A program made the position numbers and the translations under genes. The notes beneath the pieces were generated by a model that saw only the letters and a program-made list of their open reading frames with translations, was not told the DNA's origin and made no database searches. From Bacteroides sp. CAG:709 (lineage in GTDB: Bacteria > Bacteroidota > Bacteroidia > Bacteroidales > UBA932), in contig FR882208.1 in NCBI GenBank assembly GCA_000434935.1, positions 97,983-116,440 of the forward strand: a DNA stretch of 18,458 bases, given 5' to 3'. Shown here in pieces: positions 14,370-18,458 of the stretch; the stretch's first letter is position 1, and the number at the start of each line of letters is the position of its first letter.

Positions 14370-15440
14370 TTACTGTTTTTCATAAGTCACCACAATCGGT
14401 GTCCTGTTGGCATGCAGGCGGACGATATAGTCACCTGTTCCAGGAGCAGGAATGTTCTCACCACCCTTGGTGATTTCATAGCCGCCTGCTATGTCCGTCG
14501 TTGCAACTGCGCTGCCGTACTTGTGATCCCAACTTCCGTTAAGTCTCAGAAGCCACGCCTTGCCTTCAGTGAAGCTGATGACTGGAGACTCCCAGACATT
14601 CTTCGCAGCATTGTACGTGAATTCAGGCTCCTCGCTCTCTTTCCATTCGTTAAAATCTCCGATAAGAGCAACTTTGGACACGACCTCCCTTGCGACAGTC
14701 TTAGTCTTGGTGTTGATGGTCAGCCACATGATCGACTCTTTCTCTGCCACGGAGAAGTTTCCGTCACTATTTGCAGGATCTGCGACTTCCCAGCCTTCCG
14801 GTTTATATCCGTCATTCCTTCCGACCCATGACTGATTCTCATCGACAATCTTGAAATAATAAGGAGTTTCAGCCTCGTTGGACACATCCACCAGAATCTT
14901 GTAGGTGCTGGTTCCTGCCTCGACTTCTATGATTTCAGTTCCGAACTGACTCCAATCCTGATACTTTCCAGGAAGCCAGATGCTCTTCTTAGGAGGAAGA
15001 TAGGTGTGAACCATGAAAGAAACTTTTTCCGAAGTCAATACCGGTGAGTTCACCACGTCTTTCAGAGTTGCTTCCACATAGGCACTGATGGTAACATCGG
15101 AATTCTTTTCACCATTCAGTGAACTGCATACCATACCTACAAAGTCGCCCTTGTTGATGCTGAGCGAGTTCTTGTAGTTCTGTCCTACAAGAGCCTTCTC
15201 TTTTCCAAGTTCAGCATAAACGGAGTAGAGAACTTCAGTCTTTGCTCCAAAATCAGCAGGATCCCAGGTAAAGACCACTTGCTCCACCTTGGTGGTGTTC
15301 GCATCCGAGAGGACATTGGAAACCGGCCTGAGAACAGGAGCCGTCAACTCCGACGAAATCTGTTCCTTCGGCAAATCCAAGGTGCAGGATGCAGCCAGAG
15401 CCGCAACAGCGGCAATTGCCATATATTTCAATGATTTCAT
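14370..15440 (-). CDS. susE: SusE-like starch-binding outer-membrane lipoprotein
   Basis: The 356-residue lipoprotein (lipobox LAASC, Cys19, then TLDLPKE) is probably surface-exposed and binds starch without cutting it. Residues about 30-148 form the SusE N-terminal Ig-like domain (APVLRPVSNVLSDANTTKVE, VVFTWDPADFG). Two binding domains follow: about 153-250, opening IWLPGKYQDWSQFG, and about 253-356, opening KVALIGDFNEWKES, the latter ending in a strand before VTYEKQ. The motif WLPGxYQ occurs in the first binding domain of both this protein and the SusF-like neighbour, so the two are probably ancient duplicates. Its length is close to SusE of B. thetaiotaomicron (one Ig, two binding domains). 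It sits 30 bases after susD, without a visible ribosome-binding site. Confidence 0.85.
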   Translation of the reverse strand: MKSLKYMAIAAVAALAASCTLDLPKEQISSELTAPVLRPVSNVLSDANTTKVEQVVFTWDPADFGAKTEVLYSVYAELGKEKALVGQNYKNSLSINKGDFVGMVCSSLNGEKNSDVTISAYVEATLKDVVNSPVLTSEKVSFMVHTYLPPKKSIWLPGKYQDWSQFGTEIIEVEAGTSTYKILVDVSNEAETPYYFKIVDENQSWVGRNDGYKPEGWEVADPANSDGNFSVAEKESIMWLTINTKTKTVAREVVSKVALIGDFNEWKESEEPEFTYNAAKNVWESPVISFTEGKAWLLRLNGSWDHKYGSAVATTDIAGGYEITKGGENIPAPGTGDYIVRLHANRTPIVVTYEKQ

Positions 15441-15470
15441 AATATCAATTTTATAATGTTGTCAATCCGA

Positions 15471-17141
15471 TTAATAACCTTCATTCTGGATGAGGTTGCT
15501 GTTAGAGCTGAGGTCGCTCTGGATAATCGGGAATATGGTCCTGTATGAAGGAATCGCAATCTTACCGTTCAAAATACCGCCCTTGAGTGTCCAAGGATAG
15601 TTCACGTCCGTAAACTTGCCGAAACGGATGAGATCGACACGGCGATGGCCTTCCCACATGAATTCACGTGCCCTTTCATCAAGCAGCCATTCGAGGCTGA
15701 TCGTCGTCGGCATCGGAACGCCTGCACGGTTGCGAAGTTCCTTTATATATCCCAATGCCTTGGAATCCTTGACAGTGCCGCCGTTCAGACGGGCATCTGC
15801 CTCAGCATAGTTGAGATACATTTCGGCCAGACGGAAAACAGGCATGTCGGCAGAAGAAAGTTTCCAGTTTCCCGGAACACCGTCCTGCTGAGCGAGTTTG
15901 TCTTTGGAATCAAGTCCGCAGAACTTCCAGCACATCCAACCGGATGAAACTTGTTTTTCGTCAAACTCCTTGGTTGAGCCATAATTCGTAAAGAACGCGC
16001 GTTTGTCGCTGGTAGCCCTGTCATATCCGAATGCATTGGTCTTGTCGTTCCAGACTACGCCATTGAGATCAAAACGGGCCACATAGTCATCAGGCACATG
16101 GTAACCTGCCCAGTTCTCGGCATTGATCTTCGGCAATCCGAACTCAGCTCCGAGCTTGAGGTTCGCGTCCTCGCTGAGGGATGCTGAAGCGAAGGTGGAA
16201 GTACCGCCCCAGCTCTGGGTAGAAACTCTGTCGTAAGCAATTGCGAAGATGAACTCTTTCTCTGCAGAACCGTTCTCGGTATTGTCCTGACGGAACATAT
16301 CTGAATACTTAGGAGCGAGGGTATAACCCATTTCTATCACCTTCTGCGCAGCATCCTTTGCATCCTGCCATCTTGCTGTTCCGGTATAGACCTCGGCATT
16401 GAGATACATACGGCTGAGGAGAGCCCAAACTGAACCCTTGGTAGGACGTGGATAAGGAACGGCTCCTTTTGCAGGCATTGCGCTATTGTCTGAACCGAGG
16501 TCAAGAAGCTCTGTTTCAAGCCATTTGAAGAGGTCAGCCCTGGTAATGCGGGATGGATTGTCGCCACCGATGTTCTCAGGCATCGGGAAAGGAGGGTTAC
16601 CGAATTCGTCCATGAGGACATAGAAGAACATTGCCCTGTGGAAACGTGCTTCTGCCCTGAATCCTGCAATTTCGCCCTTGATTCCTGACTGTCCGCGGGC
16701 GTCGATCTTGCTGTCTGTAGTCTGAAGGAGGAATTCGTTCGCAAGAGCGATGGCCTTTACGGCACGGGTATAAACCGCAACCAATGCATCATTGGTACTT
16801 GCTCCCCATGAATCGTGCTGAAGTTCAGTAAGATAAGGGTCTCCCCAGACGCACTTGAGACCGTCGCAGGTCATCTCGTTCAGGTTAAACCACTGTCTCA
16901 GGAACTCAGACTGTCCCGAATCTGAGAATCCGAGGTCATTGTTGCCCGGATCATCCTGTCCTACAAGCATATAGTATCCGTTGATGTAGGCAAGAGCCTT
17001 GAGGTAGCTGCCTTCATCGGCATAAGCGTTTTCCGATGTAAAATCAGTCTTGTTCAAAGGAAGCGTGTCCAGATCCTTCAGACATGATGAAAACAGTATT
17101 GCCGCAAATGAAAGTATTAATATTTTGTTTATGATTTTCAT
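15471..17141 (-). CDS. susD: SusD-like nutrient-binding outer-membrane lipoprotein
   Basis: The 556-residue lipoprotein (lipobox FSSC, Cys20, then LKDLDTLPL) caps the SusC channel and captures glucan chains. Family hallmarks are clear: the opening CLKDLDTLPLNKTDF, helical repeats of the TPR type (GFRAEARFHRAMFFYVLMDEFG; TKGSVWALLSRMYLNAEVYT), FRLAEMYLNYAEADARLNGG, and the C-terminal REFMWEGHRRVDLIRFGKF followed by FPI. The length is usual for the family. The ATG at 17141 is preceded by AGGAGG nine bases upstream, one of very few good Shine-Dalgarno sequences here. It follows the susC stop by 17 bases. Given the GH13/GH97 neighbours the ligand is very probably starch or a related alpha-glucan, although the SusD family alone does not tell. 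Confidence 0.97.
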   Translation of the reverse strand: MKIINKILILSFAAILFSSCLKDLDTLPLNKTDFTSENAYADEGSYLKALAYINGYYMLVGQDDPGNNDLGFSDSGQSEFLRQWFNLNEMTCDGLKCVWGDPYLTELQHDSWGASTNDALVAVYTRAVKAIALANEFLLQTTDSKIDARGQSGIKGEIAGFRAEARFHRAMFFYVLMDEFGNPPFPMPENIGGDNPSRITRADLFKWLETELLDLGSDNSAMPAKGAVPYPRPTKGSVWALLSRMYLNAEVYTGTARWQDAKDAAQKVIEMGYTLAPKYSDMFRQDNTENGSAEKEFIFAIAYDRVSTQSWGGTSTFASASLSEDANLKLGAEFGLPKINAENWAGYHVPDDYVARFDLNGVVWNDKTNAFGYDRATSDKRAFFTNYGSTKEFDEKQVSSGWMCWKFCGLDSKDKLAQQDGVPGNWKLSSADMPVFRLAEMYLNYAEADARLNGGTVKDSKALGYIKELRNRAGVPMPTTISLEWLLDERAREFMWEGHRRVDLIRFGKFTDVNYPWTLKGGILNGKIAIPSYRTIFPIIQSDLSSNSNLIQNEGY

Positions 17142-17150
17142 ATTGTTGGT

Positions 17151-17156
17151 CCTCCT
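17151..17156 (-). promoter_or_regulatory. Strong Shine-Dalgarno sequence before susD
   Basis: On the minus strand AGGAGG ends nine bases before the susD ATG and lies just after the susC TAA. Most genes in this window, as in the phylum, have no recognisable Shine-Dalgarno sequence, so this site stands out and supports the 17141 start. Confidence 0.7.
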
Positions 17157-17158
17157 GC

Positions 17159-18458
17159 TTAGAATGTGATGTTAAGACGAAGAGTGTAGAGACGAGGACG
17201 AGGATATACATAATTATCCACACCGTCGATATTGTTGATTTCCGGATCAAGTCCTGAATATTTCGTGAATGTGCATACATTCTGGACAGAACCTGCAAGA
17301 CGGATCTTGAGATTGTTCTTCACGTTGAAGGTATATCCGAGATTGATGTCGTCAATCTTGAAGAATGTAGCATCCTCAATCCAAAGGTCTGAGTATTTCT
17401 GGTGCTCGCTGTTAGGAGCATGCCAGCCAGGAAGAAGCCACTTTGCACAAAGGTTGTCAATGTAACCCTTGGTCCAGTTGTCACTGTAAGATGAAGAATA
17501 TCCGAGAGCGACCTTGTTGACGAGCTCAGCACCGATGGAGCCGTGTCCGTTGATACCGAAATCCCAGTTCTTGTATCTCACCTGAGTGCTGATACCGTAG
17601 TATGCCCAAGGTGTAGCGCTGCATCCGGTCATGTAACGGTCATCAGCATTGATCTTGCCGTCGCCGTTGCGGTCCACGAAAGCATTCTGGACAGGCTTGC
17701 CCTCTGCATCGTAAAGCTGCTGGTACATATAGTATGTATAAGGAGCGAAGCCCTTGCGGTGAAGTGAACTGAAACCGACATTGGCACCCATTGAAGGACC
17801 TGTCTCGACTCCGAGGTAGGTTTCATCGCTGTTGGTAAGCTTGGTGATCTTCACGTCCTGGAAGGTGATGTTTCCACCGATTTTCCAGTTCCAGTCCTTG
17901 GTCTCTACAGGAACGAAATTGGCTGAAAGCTCGATACCCTTGTTGACCATGGATCCGATATTGGAAATCACCTGCTTGCCGAAGTTGGAACCGAGAGGGA
18001 TGGAGATATTGTTCAGGAGGTCGAATGTATTTCTGTAGTAAGCCTCGACCGTACCGGTGATCCTGTCATTGAGGAAGCCGAAATCCAATCCCACGTTGAA
18101 AGTCTCGGTGGTCTCCCATTTGATGTTAGGGTTGTAGGCCAGAGGTGAAAGAAGGTTGTAAGACTTGCCGTCAGCGCCCATAGGGTACTGCATTGTCACA
18201 GACGCTGATTCATAATATCTTGCGATGTACGGATAGTAGTCGTCTCCGATATCCTGCTGTCCTGTGCGGCCCCATCCAAGACGGAACTTGAGAGCGGAAA
18301 CAGTCCTGTTTTCTTTCAGGAATTCCTCATTGGCAATGTTCCATGCAAATGCTGCTGCCGGGAAGAAACCCCAACGGTTCGAAGGAGAGAAACGGCTGGA
18401 AGCATCACCACGGGCGGTGAATGTGAAGAGGTATCTCGAATCGTAGTTATAGTTCAGA
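17159..18458 (-). CDS. susC: SusC-like TonB-dependent outer-membrane transporter, C-terminal part
   Basis: About 433 C-terminal residues are in the window; the frame is still open at the right edge, so the start, carboxypeptidase-like domain, plug and TonB box lie beyond 18458. The visible part is beta-barrel with classic SusC/RagA sequence: YNYDSRYLFTFTARGDASSR, FSPSNRWGFFPAAAFAWNI, LKFRLGWGRTGQQDIG, WETTETFNVGLDFGFLNDRI, GTVEAYYRNTFDLLN, NGDGKINADDR, and a terminal LRLNITF ending in phenylalanine. It imports oligosaccharides across the outer membrane using TonB energy, as a complex with the SusD encoded 17 bases downstream. ATG at 18199 is internal and not a start. Its neighbours make malto-oligosaccharides the likely cargo. 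Confidence 0.97.
   Translation of the reverse strand, partial: LNYNYDSRYLFTFTARGDASSRFSPSNRWGFFPAAAFAWNIANEEFLKENRTVSALKFRLGWGRTGQQDIGDDYYPYIARYYESASVTMQYPMGADGKSYNLLSPLAYNPNIKWETTETFNVGLDFGFLNDRITGTVEAYYRNTFDLLNNISIPLGSNFGKQVISNIGSMVNKGIELSANFVPVETKDWNWKIGGNITFQDVKITKLTNSDETYLGVETGPSMGANVGFSSLHRKGFAPYTYYMYQQLYDAEGKPVQNAFVDRNGDGKINADDRYMTGCSATPWAYYGISTQVRYKNWDFGINGHGSIGAELVNKVALGYSSSYSDNWTKGYIDNLCAKWLLPGWHAPNSEHQKYSDLWIEDATFFKIDDINLGYTFNVKNNLKIRLAGSVQNVCTFTKYSGLDPEINNIDGVDNYVYPRPRLYTLRLNITF

Noticed and set aside
16630..16650. GTGGAAACG inside susD resembling the repeat core
   Set aside because: It lies within conserved SusD coding sequence with no matching inverted arm, so it is chance.

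Overview
The window looks like chromosomal DNA from a member of the Bacteroidota, most likely order Bacteroidales and probably gut- or rumen-associated. The reasons are a Sus-type polysaccharide utilization locus (SusC/SusD pair, SusE/SusF-like lipoproteins, GH13 and GH97 enzymes), lipobox signal peptides on almost every exported enzyme, a Bacteroidota-type promoter (TAnnTTTG -7 box), and a near absence of Shine-Dalgarno sequences. Genus cannot be fixed from the sequence alone.

Layout. (1) Bases 1-929, plus strand: the 3' part of a FadL/OmpP1-like outer-membrane beta-barrel gene. (2) Bases 930-1342: a non-coding stretch packed with secondary structure: a small hairpin after the fadL-like stop, a 13-bp hairpin with a TTTTT loop, a 78-nt palindromic repeat, a 92-nt GC-rich branched structure, and an imperfect 24-nt tandem repeat. 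(3) Bases 1343-3618, minus strand: a four-gene operon in the order ABC ATPase, membrane permease, GntR/YtrA-type regulator, small lipoprotein, driven by a promoter at about 3644-3674. (4) Bases 3700-3776: a second copy of the palindromic repeat, so the ABC/GntR operon is bracketed by two same-orientation copies. (5) Bases 3783-18458, minus strand: a starch/alpha-glucan utilization locus, transcribed susC (5' end outside the window), susD, susE-like, susF-like, a terminator-like hairpin, an 861-aa BACON+GH13 amylase/pullulanase, a GH53 endo-beta-1,4-galactanase, two more GH13 enzymes, and a GH97 alpha-glucosidase (SusB type).

How the genes work together. SusC/SusD form the outer-membrane importer. 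SusE/SusF-like lipoproteins and the 861-aa GH13 should bind and cut alpha-glucan at the surface. The 643-aa neopullulanase-like GH13 and the GH97 enzyme should finish maltooligosaccharides to glucose, with the 404-aa GH13 as a further alpha-glucanase. The GH53 galactanase acts on a different polymer (beta-1,4-galactan) and is the odd member. No SusR-type regulator is visible; it may lie outside the window.

Most noteworthy: the two-copy palindromic element flanking the ABC/GntR cassette, the 92-nt branched structure, the galactanase inside a starch locus, and a His-to-Gln change in conserved region I of the largest GH13. I see no CRISPR array, tRNA, rRNA, transposase gene or defence system.
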